Assembly: GCF_016702655.1 (NCBI RefSeq)
Contig: NZ_JADJDO010000002.1
Span: 408,943-472,942, forward strand
Direction: 5' to 3'
Source: Ideonella sp.
Lineage (GTDB): Bacteria > Pseudomonadota > Gammaproteobacteria > Burkholderiales > Burkholderiaceae_C
DNA length: 64,000 nucleotides
Below the pieces are notes generated by a model, which worked only from the letters and a program-made list of their open reading frames with translations, made no database searches and had not been told where the DNA came from. Positions within the stretch are counted from its first letter, which is position 1. Every line of letters starts with the position of its first letter. The position numbers and the translations under genes are program-made. This document shows positions 34,721-44,555 of this stretch, piece after piece.

Positions 34721-35440
34721 ATGACCGACAACGACAAGACTCCCGCAGCACCGCCCCGGACCGCAAGGCCCCCGCCGCAGGGCGCTCCCAGCCCCGAGCA
34801 GGCCGCGCTCGCCTGGACCCACACCGCGCGCTTTCTCACCACTGCGAGCAGGCTCGCCGAGCTGCCGGCGACCGAACTCCCCGAGATCGCGTTCGTCGGC
34901 CGCTCGAATGCCGGCAAGTCGACCGCCATCAACCGTCTCGCGCAGCGCAAGCAACTCGCCTTCGCATCCAAGACGCCGGGGCGCACGCAGCACATCAACC
35001 TGTTCGAGCTCGGCCCCAAGGACGCCGCCGACGCGCTGCTCGCCGACCTGCCCGGCTACGGCTACGCGGCCGTCGCGCGCGGCGCCAAGCTGCGCTGGCA
35101 GCAGGTGATGGCCGACTACCTCGAGCTGCGGCGCAGCCTGTCGGGCATCGTGCTGATGATCGACGCGCGCCTGGGCGCGACCGACCTCGACCGGCAACTG
35201 CTGAAGTTCATCGCGCAGCGCGTCGGGCGCGGCGAGGTGCGGCTGCTCGTGCTCCTGACCAAGGCCGACAAGCTGAGCCGCAACCAGGCCAACGCGGCGC
35301 TGGCGGGCATGACGGCGCTGCTGCGCGAGCTTGCGACCGAGGCGTCGGACATGTCGGTGCTGCTGTTCTCGGCGCTCGCGAAGACCGGCATCGACGACAC
35401 CGCGCTGCTGCTGCACCGCTGGGCGCATCCCGAGCCATGA
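34721..35440 (+). CDS. engB: Ribosome biogenesis GTPase EngB/YihA
   Basis: 239-residue essential GTPase for 50S assembly. G1 is GRSNAGKST, the G2 threonine lies in KTPGRTQHINLF, G3 is DLPGYGYA, G4 is TKADKLS and G5 is FSALAKTG. The N-terminal 35 residues are Pro-rich and low in conservation. Followed by an alpha/beta hydrolase whose ATG overlaps its stop (ATGA). Confidence 0.96.
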   Translation: MTDNDKTPAAPPRTARPPPQGAPSPEQAALAWTHTARFLTTASRLAELPATELPEIAFVGRSNAGKSTAINRLAQRKQLAFASKTPGRTQHINLFELGPKDAADALLADLPGYGYAAVARGAKLRWQQVMADYLELRRSLSGIVLMIDARLGATDLDRQLLKFIAQRVGRGEVRLLVLLTKADKLSRNQANAALAGMTALLRELATEASDMSVLLFSALAKTGIDDTALLLHRWAHPEP

Positions 35441-36360
35441 CCATGCCTGCACCCTCCGCCATCGAGACTTTCGACGCTGCGTTGCCGCACGGCATCACGC
35501 TCTCGTGCCGCGCCACGGGCGCGATCGACGCGCCGCTCGTGATCTTCCTGCACGGATTCCCCGAGGCCGCGTTCGCGTGGGACGAGATGCTGCTCGCCTT
35601 CGGCGGCCGCTACCGCTGCGTCGCACCCAACCTGCGCGGCTTCGAGCGCTCGAGCGCGCCGGTCGAAGTCGAGGCGTATCGTGCCAAGCACCTCGTCGCC
35701 GACATCGCTGCGCTCGCCGCGCACTGCAACCTTGCCGCCGGGCGGGCGCCCGACGCAGCGATGCACGCCCTCGTCGCGCACGACTGGGGCGGTGCCGTCG
35801 CGTGGGCCCTGGCCGCGCAACGCGGGGCGCTGCTCGGGCGCCTCGCAATCGTCAACTCGCCGCACCCGGCCACCTTCCTGCGCGAACTGCAGCAGTCGCC
35901 GGCGCAGCAGGCGGCGAGCGCGTACATGAATTTCCTGTGCCGCGACGACGCTGCGCAGCGCCTCGCGGCGGACGACTTCGCGCTCATGTGGCGCTTCTTC
36001 GCCGCCGACGGCGCAGCCTGGTTCACCGACGCCGTCAAGGCGCAGTACCGAGCCGTGTGGAGCGCCGGGCTGCAGGGCGGCCTGAATTACTACCGTGCGT
36101 CGCCACTGCGCCCGCCGCCGGACGGCGACGACCGCGCGCTGAAGGCACTCGCCTTTGCGCCCGAGGCGGTGACGGTGCAGGTGCCCACGCTCGTGCTCTG
36201 GGGCGAGGGCGACATCGCGCTGCTGCCTTCGCTGCTCGACGGCCTGGAGGCGTTCGTGCCGCGGCTGCGCGTGGTGCGCGTGCCCGGCGCGACGCACTGG
36301 ATCGTGCACGAGCAGCCGGCGCTCGTCGAGCGCGAGATCGGCGCGTTTCTCGCGACCTGA
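35437..36360 (+). CDS. Alpha/beta hydrolase (epoxide hydrolase/haloalkane dehalogenase-like)
   Basis: 307-residue hydrolase. The oxyanion motif is FLHGFPEAAFAWDEML, the nucleophile is the Asp in LVAHDWGGAVAW (Asp rather than Ser points to epoxide hydrolase or dehalogenase chemistry), the acid is in LWGEGDIALL and the His in GATHWIVHEQP. A lid segment with Tyr (LQGGLNYYRAS) supplies the ring-opening tyrosines typical of epoxide hydrolases. Translationally coupled to engB but unlikely to share its function. Substrate unknown. Confidence 0.9.
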   Translation: MTMPAPSAIETFDAALPHGITLSCRATGAIDAPLVIFLHGFPEAAFAWDEMLLAFGGRYRCVAPNLRGFERSSAPVEVEAYRAKHLVADIAALAAHCNLAAGRAPDAAMHALVAHDWGGAVAWALAAQRGALLGRLAIVNSPHPATFLRELQQSPAQQAASAYMNFLCRDDAAQRLAADDFALMWRFFAADGAAWFTDAVKAQYRAVWSAGLQGGLNYYRASPLRPPPDGDDRALKALAFAPEAVTVQVPTLVLWGEGDIALLPSLLDGLEAFVPRLRVVRVPGATHWIVHEQPALVEREIGAFLAT

Positions 36361-36363
36361 GGG

Positions 36364-37869
36364 TCAGGTGGATTTGCGCCCGTCGGTCAGGCGGCGGCGC
36401 AGGCTCTCGGCAGCGCGCACGACGAGCGAGCGCTCGACCAGCGGGCGGATCAGTTTCTCGGCGCGCAGCCGCACCAGCGTGTCGCGGTTGAAGGCATCGT
36501 TGCGCTGCGGCCAGGGCGCGGCGAAGAGCCAGCGTGCGCGCGACGGGCTGTGCCAGAGCAGGCGCAGCGCAACCCAGCGGCCGCGCAGGAAGACGCGGTA
36601 CCAGCCGCCCACGGCCTGCGCGTCGAGCCACTCGCCGGCCGCACGGTCGGCATCGGCGGGCGCCGCGGCGCTGTCGAGCAGGTCGGCGGGCACGGTGTCC
36701 ATCGAGGCGATGTCCAGCCCTGCCTGGCCGGTGTCGGTGCCGCGCAGCGCGGCGATGTCGCCCGCCGCCTGCTGCAGCTGGGCGTTGAACTGTGCCGCGT
36801 CGTAGCGGTCGAGTTCGGCCACTGCCGCGGCCCAGTCGTCGCCGTCGTGCAGCGGCAGTGCCTGCAGCAGGGCCAGGCGCTCGGTCGCCAGGCCGACCCA
36901 GGCCAGCAGCTGCGGATCGCCGGGGTTGGGGTGGGTGACGCTCTGGTAGCCGAAGCGGTCGAGCAGCAGCCACAGCGGATGGCGCGCGTTGTCGAGCAGC
37001 CGCGGCTCGCGCGCCGCAAGTCCGGCCGCCAGTGCCTGCACCAGGCCCAGCAGCGTGCGCAGCGCCGGGTGCAGCGCGCCGGCCTTGTCGATGCCATCGA
37101 AGAGCTGGCGCAGCAACTCCGAACTTGCCGTAGCGGCGATTGCGGCCGGCGCGGCGGCACGCGCGGCGGCCTCGGCCGCTGCCGCAGGCGTCAGCAGCTC
37201 GGCAAGCACGCTGCCGCGCTCGGCCTGGTTCGGCACCGCGGTTCGATACTGGCTGGGCTGCACGCCCTGTGCCTCCAGGCGCGTGCAGGCGGCGGCGAAT
37301 TCGCGGCGCAGGGCTGCGGCGAGTGCGGCGGCGGCGCTGCGCAGCACCAGCGGCCGGCCGCGCAGCTGGGGCACCGCATCCGTGGCCTCCCACAACGCGA
37401 GCGCAAACGCCTCGGGGCGCAGCGGGTTGGAGTGCACCGACACATGGGCCAGGCCGGCCAGTGCCGACGTGAAGGTTTGCAGTTCGCGCAGCTCCCACTC
37501 GGCCTCGGCGCCGATCAGCGCCGCGCAGCGCGCGATTTCGATGTCGACGCTGTGCGCTGCATCGTCCACCAGCGCCAGCCCTCGAGGCGCCGCGGGCTCG
37601 GTGAGGCGCGGTCCAGGCTGGCTATCGCCATCGTGGCGCAGACGCGCAGCGAGGGCTTCGACGAAGGCGCGGGCGAAGGCTTGCGCCTGCTGCTCGAGCG
37701 CTTGCGCGAGGTCGAAGCGCTGCATGCGTTCGGCTGCGGTGGGCGTCGTGCCCGCGCCAGCCTGGGTTCGCAGCGCATCGGCGGTCTGCCGGCACACGCC
37801 TTCGGCGAGCATGGACATGCGCGCCAGTTCGTCATCGATGAATCGTTGCAGGGCGGGTGAGGATGTCAT
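36364..37869 (-). CDS. DUF1631 family protein
   Basis: 501 residues, conserved in beta/gammaproteobacteria, function unknown. Mostly helical with Ala-rich stretches. The C-terminal end shows the DUF1631 hallmark: VGGWYRVFLRGRWVALRLLW, followed by FAAPWPQRNDAFNRDTLVRL, a small beta domain resembling PilZ-type folds by pattern. That resemblance is only suggestive of second-messenger binding. The ATG at 37869 starts MTSSPALQRFIDDELARMSM. Convergent with the alpha/beta hydrolase gene, 3 bases apart. Confidence 0.75.
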   Translation of the reverse strand: MTSSPALQRFIDDELARMSMLAEGVCRQTADALRTQAGAGTTPTAAERMQRFDLAQALEQQAQAFARAFVEALAARLRHDGDSQPGPRLTEPAAPRGLALVDDAAHSVDIEIARCAALIGAEAEWELRELQTFTSALAGLAHVSVHSNPLRPEAFALALWEATDAVPQLRGRPLVLRSAAAALAAALRREFAAACTRLEAQGVQPSQYRTAVPNQAERGSVLAELLTPAAAAEAAARAAAPAAIAATASSELLRQLFDGIDKAGALHPALRTLLGLVQALAAGLAAREPRLLDNARHPLWLLLDRFGYQSVTHPNPGDPQLLAWVGLATERLALLQALPLHDGDDWAAAVAELDRYDAAQFNAQLQQAAGDIAALRGTDTGQAGLDIASMDTVPADLLDSAAAPADADRAAGEWLDAQAVGGWYRVFLRGRWVALRLLWHSPSRARWLFAAPWPQRNDAFNRDTLVRLRAEKLIRPLVERSLVVRAAESLRRRLTDGRKST

Positions 37870-38126
37870 GCAGCAAGCGCCGGGAGGCGGACGCGCCGGA
37901 ACGCGGCGCAGCGAGCCGGGATTATCGGCCGCCGGCGAGGCGTCGCCGTGCGCCATCGCGGCGCGCGAAACCTCGATGTCGGCCTCGACGAGCGACTCGT
38001 CCACCGCCAGCGCGAGGGCCGGTGCGCGCCGCGCCAACTCGTCTTCGCGGCGGCGCTGCGACGACGCGATGACGGATCGGGCGGCGGGCCTGCAACCTGG
38101 AACCGGCCTCGATTTCCGGCCCGCAA
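37870..38126. other. Gap between DUF1631 gene and groEL terminator
   Basis: About 257 bases with no recognised gene on either strand. It must hold the promoter for the minus-strand DUF1631 gene; no clear -35/-10 pair stands out. Confidence 0.45.
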
Positions 38127-38165
38127 GCGAAAAGGGGCCGCATTGCTGCGGCCCCCTGTTTTTCG
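38127..38165. terminator. Bidirectional intrinsic terminator after groEL
   Basis: GGGGCCGCA (38134-38142), loop TTGC, TGCGGCCCC (38147-38155): a perfect 9-bp GC stem. On the minus strand it is followed by TTTTCGC, and on the plus strand by CTGTTTTT. It lies about 55 bases after the groEL stop and should end the groESL transcript. Confidence 0.88.
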
Positions 38166-38212
38166 CGACTGCGGGGTGCCAGGCCATGCAGGCCCGGCAC
38201 CGGCAATGGGCA

Positions 38213-39865
<1,653 letters not shown>

Positions 39866-39904
39866 TTGATTTCTCCGGATTTCGTTGGGTTGGTCGCGAG
39901 GGAA

Positions 39905-40198
39905 TTACTTCTCTACGACCGCGAACAGGTCTTCTTCACGCATCACGAGCAACTCGTCGCCGTCGACCTTGACGGTCTGGCCGCTGTACTTGCCGAACAG
40001 GACGCGGTCGCCGACCTTGATGTTCGGAGCGATGAAGTCGCCGGTCTTCTCGTTGCGCTTGCCCGGGCCGACGGCGAGAACTTCGCCCTGGTCGGGCTTC
40101 TCGGCGGCGTTGTCGGGAATCACGATGCCCGAGGCGGTCTTGGTTTCCTGTTCCAGGCGCTTGACGATCACGCGATCGTGCAACGGACGAAGTTTCAT
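39905..40198 (-). CDS. groES: Co-chaperonin GroES (Hsp10)
   Basis: 97-residue lid of the GroEL chamber. MKLRPLHDRVIVKRLEQETK, the mobile loop KTASGIVIPD and the roof GKYSGQTVKVDGDELLVMRE are canonical. First gene of the groESL operon, with a long leader containing CIRCE. Confidence 0.98.
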   Translation of the reverse strand: MKLRPLHDRVIVKRLEQETKTASGIVIPDNAAEKPDQGEVLAVGPGKRNEKTGDFIAPNIKVGDRVLFGKYSGQTVKVDGDELLVMREEDLFAVVEK

Positions 40199-40311
40199 TG
40201 GTCAATCTCCTAAGGGAAGAGCTTTTGCGACAACGGGCGGGAGCAGCGATGCAGCCCCGTGCTGCGACGGACAGCGCAAGGTCGACGACAACCCCCGACC
40301 CGTCAGCCTTG

Positions 40312-40338
40312 TTAGCACTCAGCTCTGGCGAGTGCTAG
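40312..40338. promoter_or_regulatory. CIRCE element (HrcA operator)
   Basis: TTAGCACTC (40312-40320), nine-base spacer, GAGTGCTAG (40330-40338). Only the last base departs from the consensus TTAGCACTC-N9-GAGTGCTAA. It lies just downstream of the groESL -10 box, so bound HrcA would block initiation until heat inactivates it. No hrcA gene is in the window. Confidence 0.95.
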
Positions 40339-40346
40339 CAACGGAA

Positions 40347-40374
40347 ATTATAGGGCTGCATCGACGGGTTTCAA
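40347..40374 (-). promoter_or_regulatory. groESL promoter (sigma-70, possible sigma-32 overlap)
   Basis: Minus strand TTGAAA (40374-40369), 16-base spacer, TATAAT (40352-40347). Read as CTTGAAA-N13-CCCTATAAT it also resembles a sigma-32 promoter (CTTGAAA and CCC-AT). So both vegetative and heat-shock polymerase could start here, with CIRCE repression on top. Confidence 0.8.
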
Positions 40375-40439
40375 GGTCGCAAGCGCGCAAAGACGTGGTG
40401 ATAGGGGATTACCCTGATCCTCTTGCTCTCTTGCCCGCA

Positions 40440-40820
40440 TCAGCCTCCGGCCCGCTTCACCGTGTAGCCCTTTTCGCGCAGAAGTGCGATCACGGCATCG
40501 CAATGGTCGCCCTGGATCTCGAGGGTCCCGTTCTTGACCGTCCCGCCGGCGCCGCAGGCCGTGCGCAGGCGCTTGCCGAGCTCGGCAAGCGCTTCCGGGG
40601 CGAGCGCGAGCCCGGTGATGACCGTGACGCCCTTGCCGGCGCGGCCCTTGGTCTGGCGCGAGACGCGAACGACGCCGTCGCCGGCCGGTGGCGCCGCGCC
40701 CGCCTGGCGGCAGGCGCACTGTGCCAGCGGCCGCCGGCAGCCCGGGCACATGCGGCCGCCGTCGGTGGAGTAGACGAGCCCGCCCGCGGTGCCCGGGTTG
40801 CGCTGTTTCATCGTGGCCAT
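40440..40820 (-). CDS. Sui1/YciH-type translation initiation factor homologue
   Basis: 126 residues with a C-terminal eIF1/SUI1 fold: VVRVSRQTKGRAGKGVTVITGLAL, RLRTACGAGGTVKNGTLEIQ and GDHCDAVIALLREKGYTVKRAGG. The N-terminal part carries a putative zinc knuckle (MCPGCRRPLAQCAC). Bacterial YciH may proofread initiation under stress; the role is not firmly known. Divergent from argJ by 75 bases. The ATG at 40811 is an alternative start. Confidence 0.9.
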   Translation of the reverse strand: MATMKQRNPGTAGGLVYSTDGGRMCPGCRRPLAQCACRQAGAAPPAGDGVVRVSRQTKGRAGKGVTVITGLALAPEALAELGKRLRTACGAGGTVKNGTLEIQGDHCDAVIALLREKGYTVKRAGG

Positions 40821-40895
40821 TCAGCGAGGGTGCCAGCCGCGGCGCATTCCTACAATCCTTCCTTCCCCGCCCCCCTTTCGCCGGAGCCGCCCGCC

Positions 40896-42125
40896 ATGGC
40901 CGTCAACCTGAATGCGCCCGATCCCGCCCGTCTGCACCCGGTCGCCGGCGTGCGCCTGGGCACCGCGATGGCCGGCGTGCGCAAGGCGGGGCGGCGCGAC
41001 CTGACGGTGATCGAGCTCGCCCCGGGCGCGAACGTTGCCGCGGTGTTCACGCAGAACCGCTTTTGCGCCGCGCCGGTGCAGGTCTGCCGCAGCCACCTGG
41101 CAGCGGGGGCGGGCATCCGGGCGCTGCTCGTCAACACCGGCAATGCCAATGCCGGTACCGGCGACGAAGGGCTGGCGCGCGCCAGGGCCTGCTGCGACGC
41201 GCTCGCGCAGCTGCTCGGCGTTGCGCCGCACCAGGTGCTGCCGTTCTCGACCGGCGTGATCATGGAGCCGCTGCCGCACGAGCGCGTGATCGCGGGCCTG
41301 CCCGCCGCGCTCGCCGACCTCGACGCGCGCCACTGGGCCATTGCGGCCGAGGCCATCATGACCACCGACACCGTGCCCAAGGCGGCGTCGCGCGAGGTGC
41401 GCATCGACGGCCGCGAGGTCGCCGTGACCGGCATCGCCAAGGGCGCGGGCATGATCCGCCCCAACATGGCGACCATGCTCGGCTTCGTCGCCACCGATGC
41501 CGCCGTCGAGCCCGCACTGCTGCAGGCGCTCGTGAAGGAGGCGGCCGAGCGCTCGTTCAACCGCATCACGATCGACGGCGACACCTCGACCAACGATTCG
41601 TTCGTGCTCGTCGCGAGCGGCGCCGCCGGCAACGCGCCGGTGACGCAGTTCGACAGCGAGGACGGCGCGCTGCTGCGCGACGCGGTGATCGCCGTCGCCG
41701 AGGAACTCGCGCAGGCCATCGTCCGCGACGGCGAGGGTGCGAGCAAGTTCATCACGGTGCGGGTCGACGGCGGGCGCAGCCAGGCCGAGTGCCGGCTGGT
41801 CGCCTACGCCATCGCCCATTCGCCGCTCGTCAAGACCGCGTTCTTCGCCAGCGACCCCAACCTCGGCCGCATCCTCGCCGCGGTCGGCTACGCGGGCATC
41901 AACGATCTGGACCAGACGCTGATCGACCTCGACCTCGGCGATGTCGCCGTCGTGCGCCGCGGCGGGCGCCTCGAAACCTACCGCGAGGAAGACGGCCAGC
42001 GCGTGATGAAGGGCGCCGAGATCACGGTGCGCGTCAACCTGAACCGTGGCGCCGAGATGGCGTCGGTGTGGACCTGCGACCTCTCGACCGAGTACGTGCG
42101 GATCAACGCGGACTACCGTTCGTGA
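40896..42125 (+). CDS. argJ: Bifunctional ornithine acetyltransferase/N-acetylglutamate synthase ArgJ
   Basis: 409-residue arginine-biosynthesis enzyme that recycles the acetyl group from N-acetylornithine to glutamate. It is made as a precursor and cleaves itself before Thr in the motif RPNMATMLGF to form alpha and beta chains. Other marks are LLVNTGNANAGTGDEGL, MTTDTVPKAA, GDTSTNDSF and the C-terminal EYVRINADYRS. The ATG at 40896 gives the standard N-terminus (MAVNLNAPDPARLHPVAGVR). Monocistronic, with a hairpin after its stop. Confidence 0.97.
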   Translation: MAVNLNAPDPARLHPVAGVRLGTAMAGVRKAGRRDLTVIELAPGANVAAVFTQNRFCAAPVQVCRSHLAAGAGIRALLVNTGNANAGTGDEGLARARACCDALAQLLGVAPHQVLPFSTGVIMEPLPHERVIAGLPAALADLDARHWAIAAEAIMTTDTVPKAASREVRIDGREVAVTGIAKGAGMIRPNMATMLGFVATDAAVEPALLQALVKEAAERSFNRITIDGDTSTNDSFVLVASGAAGNAPVTQFDSEDGALLRDAVIAVAEELAQAIVRDGEGASKFITVRVDGGRSQAECRLVAYAIAHSPLVKTAFFASDPNLGRILAAVGYAGINDLDQTLIDLDLGDVAVVRRGGRLETYREEDGQRVMKGAEITVRVNLNRGAEMASVWTCDLSTEYVRINADYRS

Positions 42126-42132
42126 GCCGTTT

Positions 42133-42175
42133 CCCCCTACGGCTAGGGGGATGCGAAGCATTGCGTCAGCTTCGC
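42133..42175. terminator. Hairpins after argJ
   Basis: CCCCCTA-CGGC-TAGGGGG (42133-42150) lies 8 bases after the argJ stop and is followed by GCGAAGC-N9-GCTTCGC (42153-42175). There is no T-run, so it could be a terminator-like or REP-type intergenic element. Confidence 0.5.
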
Positions 42176-42198
42176 GCCACGGTCGGCGCAGTTCGCGC

Positions 42199-42228
42199 TT
42201 GAGCAAAGTCAGCCTGCATTGCTACCAT
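42199..42228 (+). promoter_or_regulatory. Possible promoter for the small ORF/MFS unit
   Basis: TTGAGC (42199-42204), 18-base spacer, TACCAT (42223-42228). Modest matches to sigma-70 boxes. It would start transcription about 20 bases before the 39-codon ORF. Confidence 0.35.
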
Positions 42229-42254
42229 CGCGGCCTCGATTCGGAGCCCAGCGC

Positions 42255-42374
42255 ATGAAACGACTCAACCCGATCCGCCTGCACGCCGCCCTGCGCGGTG
42301 GGCCGCGCTTCGGGGCGCTGATCGCCCGACGGCGCGGCTCCCGCTTCGGCGGCCTGCCGGTAGCCCCCTTCTAG
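42255..42374 (+). CDS. 39-residue basic peptide, possible leader peptide
   Basis: Too short for routine gene calling. Starts MKRLNPIRLHAALRGGPRFG and continues ALIARRRGSRFGGLPVAPF before TAG; it has nine Arg and one Lys, no acidic residue. A CGGAG lies 9 bases upstream of the ATG. It is followed by two strong hairpins (42390-42433) and then the MFS gene, the arrangement of a translated leader that controls a downstream exporter. No family recognised; could also be a small secreted or regulatory peptide, or chance. Confidence 0.45.
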   Translation: MKRLNPIRLHAALRGGPRFGALIARRRGSRFGGLPVAPF

Positions 42375-42389
42375 TCCCCAGCGCGACGC

Positions 42390-42433
42390 GGCCGGAAAGC
42401 CCTCCGGCCTTCCGCTGAGGGATCAGCGGAAGG
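42390..42433 (+). promoter_or_regulatory. Two mutually exclusive hairpins in the MFS leader
   Basis: Hairpin A is GGCCGGA-AAGCCC-TCCGGCC (42390-42409). Hairpin B is CCTTCCGCTGA-GGGA-TCAGCGGAAGG (42408-42433), an 11-bp perfect stem with a 4-base loop. They share bases 42408-42409, so full pairing of both is not possible. They sit 16 bases after the small ORF's stop and about 120 bases before the MFS start. This looks like an attenuator or other cis-acting RNA control; no T-run follows. Confidence 0.5.
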
Positions 42434-42551
42434 ACCGGAGTCGGGGCATTCCTTCTTTCGCTGCTTGTTTGTCGTCTGTTTGCGAGCGCCGGCCCACGAA
42501 GCGGGCGCTCCGCCAGGGTCCCACCGGAGCCTGGCTTTCGGGGAGAGTGTG

Positions 42552-43934
42552 GTGAGCAAGACCCTTTCGAGTCTGTTGCTCGTGCCGATTTGGGCGGGCC
42601 TGTGGCAGTCGGTGCCGACCGCGTTGCGCCGGCGCCTGCGTGTGCCGGCGGGCGACCTGCTGCGCGACGCAACCTACCGCCGCCTGTGGACCTCGATCCT
42701 GATCAGTTCCTTCGGCGGCCAGGTGACGATGCTCGCGCTGCCGCTCACGGCCGCCGTGCTGCTGCACGCGACGCCGACGCAGATGGGCCTGCTGACCTTC
42801 ATGGAGATCGTGCCCTTCGTGCTGTTCTCGCTGCCTTCGGGCGTGTGGCTCGACCGGGTGCGCAAGCTCCCCGTCTACATCGTCGGCGAGGCGGGCTTGG
42901 CGCTCGTCGTCGGCAGCGTGCCGCTGGCGTGGGCGCTTGGCTGGCTCGGGATGACCTGGCTGTACGTGGTCGGCTTCGTGATCGGCACCGTCGCCACGGT
43001 GGCCGGCTCGGCGGCGCAGATCGTGCTGACGCAGGTCGTCGCGCGCGAACGCCTGGTCGAGGCGCACGCCAAGAACGCGCTCGCGAGTTCGGGCGCCGAG
43101 GTCGCCGGGCCGGGCCTGGCCGGCGTGCTGATCAAGGCCCTCGGCGCGCCGCTGGCGCTGCTCGCCGACGCGCTGCTGCTGCTCGCGTCGGCAGCCATCC
43201 TGCGCGGCATCCGCGTCGACGAGCGGCCGCTGGCCCGCCACGACGCGCACTTCTGGCGCGACCTGAAGGCCGGTGTGCGCTTCGTCGCCGGGCAGCGCCT
43301 GCTCGTCTCGCTGGCGGTCGTCGTCGGCGGCTGGCAGATGTGCCAGAACGCCGCGCTGGTGGTGCAGATCCTGTTCGCGACGCGCACCCTCGGCTTGTCG
43401 GAGCAGGCCGTGGGCCTGAGCTACGTCGGCATGGGCGCCGGCACCGTCGTCGCGAGCCTGCTCGGGCACCGCATCTCGCGCCGGGTTGGCCCCGGGCCCT
43501 GCCTCGTGATGGGCATCGCCGCCTGCGGTGCGGGCTGGCTCGCGGTCTCGGCGGCGCCGGCCAACGCCTGGGGCGTCGCGATCTTCGCGCTGATGCTCGT
43601 CAGCTACTCGTTCGGCGCGGTGCTGCTGTTCATCAACTTCCTCGCGCTGCGCCAGGCGGTGACGCCCGAGGCGCTGCTGGGCCGCATGACGAGCACGATG
43701 CGCTGGCTGATCCTGCTGCCGGCCGGGCCGGGCGCGCTCGCCGGCGGCTGGCTCGGCGAGCACTTCGGCCTGCGCGCGTCGCTCGCCTTTGCCGGATCGG
43801 CGGCGCTGCTGCTGGCGCTGTTCGCCTGGCGCCATCCGGTGATCCGCAACGTGCGCTCGTTGCCAAAGCCGGAATCGGTCACCGAGTCGCTCGGCGCCGA
43901 GGCGGCGGTGGGTGCGCTGCCCGCCGCCTTGTAG
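42552..43934 (+). CDS. MFS transporter (EntS/MFS_3-like exporter)
   Basis: 460-residue inner-membrane transporter with about 12 membrane segments of the MFS_3/enterobactin-exporter branch. The typical N-terminus DLLRDATYRRLWTSILISSF precedes GGQVTMLALPLTAAVLL; the loop after segment 2 (SGVWLDRVRKLPVYIVGE) carries the MFS motif G-xxx-D-R. VVARERLVEAHAKNALASSGAEVAGPGLAGVL is characteristic. It likely exports a drug, siderophore or metabolite. The GTG at 42552 follows GGGAGAG; the frame is open upstream only through the hairpin region. A GNAT gene follows closely. Confidence 0.9.
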   Translation: MSKTLSSLLLVPIWAGLWQSVPTALRRRLRVPAGDLLRDATYRRLWTSILISSFGGQVTMLALPLTAAVLLHATPTQMGLLTFMEIVPFVLFSLPSGVWLDRVRKLPVYIVGEAGLALVVGSVPLAWALGWLGMTWLYVVGFVIGTVATVAGSAAQIVLTQVVARERLVEAHAKNALASSGAEVAGPGLAGVLIKALGAPLALLADALLLLASAAILRGIRVDERPLARHDAHFWRDLKAGVRFVAGQRLLVSLAVVVGGWQMCQNAALVVQILFATRTLGLSEQAVGLSYVGMGAGTVVASLLGHRISRRVGPGPCLVMGIAACGAGWLAVSAAPANAWGVAIFALMLVSYSFGAVLLFINFLALRQAVTPEALLGRMTSTMRWLILLPAGPGALAGGWLGEHFGLRASLAFAGSAALLLALFAWRHPVIRNVRSLPKPESVTESLGAEAAVGALPAAL

Positions 43935-43945
43935 GAGGGTCGAGC

Positions 43946-44539
43946 ATGACCACGACCGATCCGCTGCTGATCGATGTGCCCGAGCGCATCGAGACCGCGC
44001 GCCTGCTGCTGCGCCCGCCCCGGCCGGGCGACGGCACGATACTGTGCGCCGCCGTGGGCGAGACGCTCGCCGAACTCGCGCCCTGGATGCCGTGGGCGCA
44101 GGCGGCGCCGACGCCGCAGGACTCCGAACTGCAGTGCCGGCGCATGCATGCGAAGTTCACGTCGCGCGAGGACCTGGTCTACTTCATGTTCGAACGCGCT
44201 GCGGACGGTGCCGAGGGCGCCTTCGTCGGCGGCACCGGCCTGCACCGCATCGACTGGAGCGTGCCGCGCTTGGAGATCGGCTACTGGCGCCGCGCCGGTT
44301 TCGAGGGCCGCGGGCTCGTCGCCGAGGCCGTGCGGGCGCTCGCGCGCATGGCGTTCGATGCGCTCGGCGCGCGGCGCGTCGAGATCCGCATGGACCCGCG
44401 CAACGCGTGCAGCGTGCGGGTCGCCGAGCGCGCGGGGTTCACCTTCGAGGGGGTGCTGCGCCAGGACTCGGTCGACGTCAAGGGCGCCGGCCGCGATACG
44501 CACGTGTATTCGCGCGTGCGCGGCGTCGAGGAACCCTGA
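43946..44539 (+). CDS. GNAT family acetyltransferase (RimJ/RimL-like)
   Basis: 197 residues. RIETARLLLRPPRPGDGTIL begins the fold; the middle GTGLHRIDWSVPRLEIGYWR and GLVAEAVRALARMAFDALGARRVEIRMDPRNACSVRVAERAGFTFEG are standard for ribosomal-protein or antibiotic N-acetyltransferases. The ATG at 43946 has AGGAGGG 8 bases upstream and lies 12 bases after the MFS stop, so the two are probably one operon; acetylation plus export of the same compound would be a sensible resistance pair, but this is inference. Confidence 0.9.
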   Translation: MTTTDPLLIDVPERIETARLLLRPPRPGDGTILCAAVGETLAELAPWMPWAQAAPTPQDSELQCRRMHAKFTSREDLVYFMFERAADGAEGAFVGGTGLHRIDWSVPRLEIGYWRRAGFEGRGLVAEAVRALARMAFDALGARRVEIRMDPRNACSVRVAERAGFTFEGVLRQDSVDVKGAGRDTHVYSRVRGVEEP

Positions 44540-44555
44540 GCGATCTATCGGCCGG

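Noticed and set aside
42133..42175. Two hairpins considered as a guanidine (mini-ykkC-type) riboswitch upstream of the MFS gene
   Set aside because: The loops do not carry the ACGR tetraloops on both stems, and the 39-codon ORF and other hairpins lie between them and the transporter.
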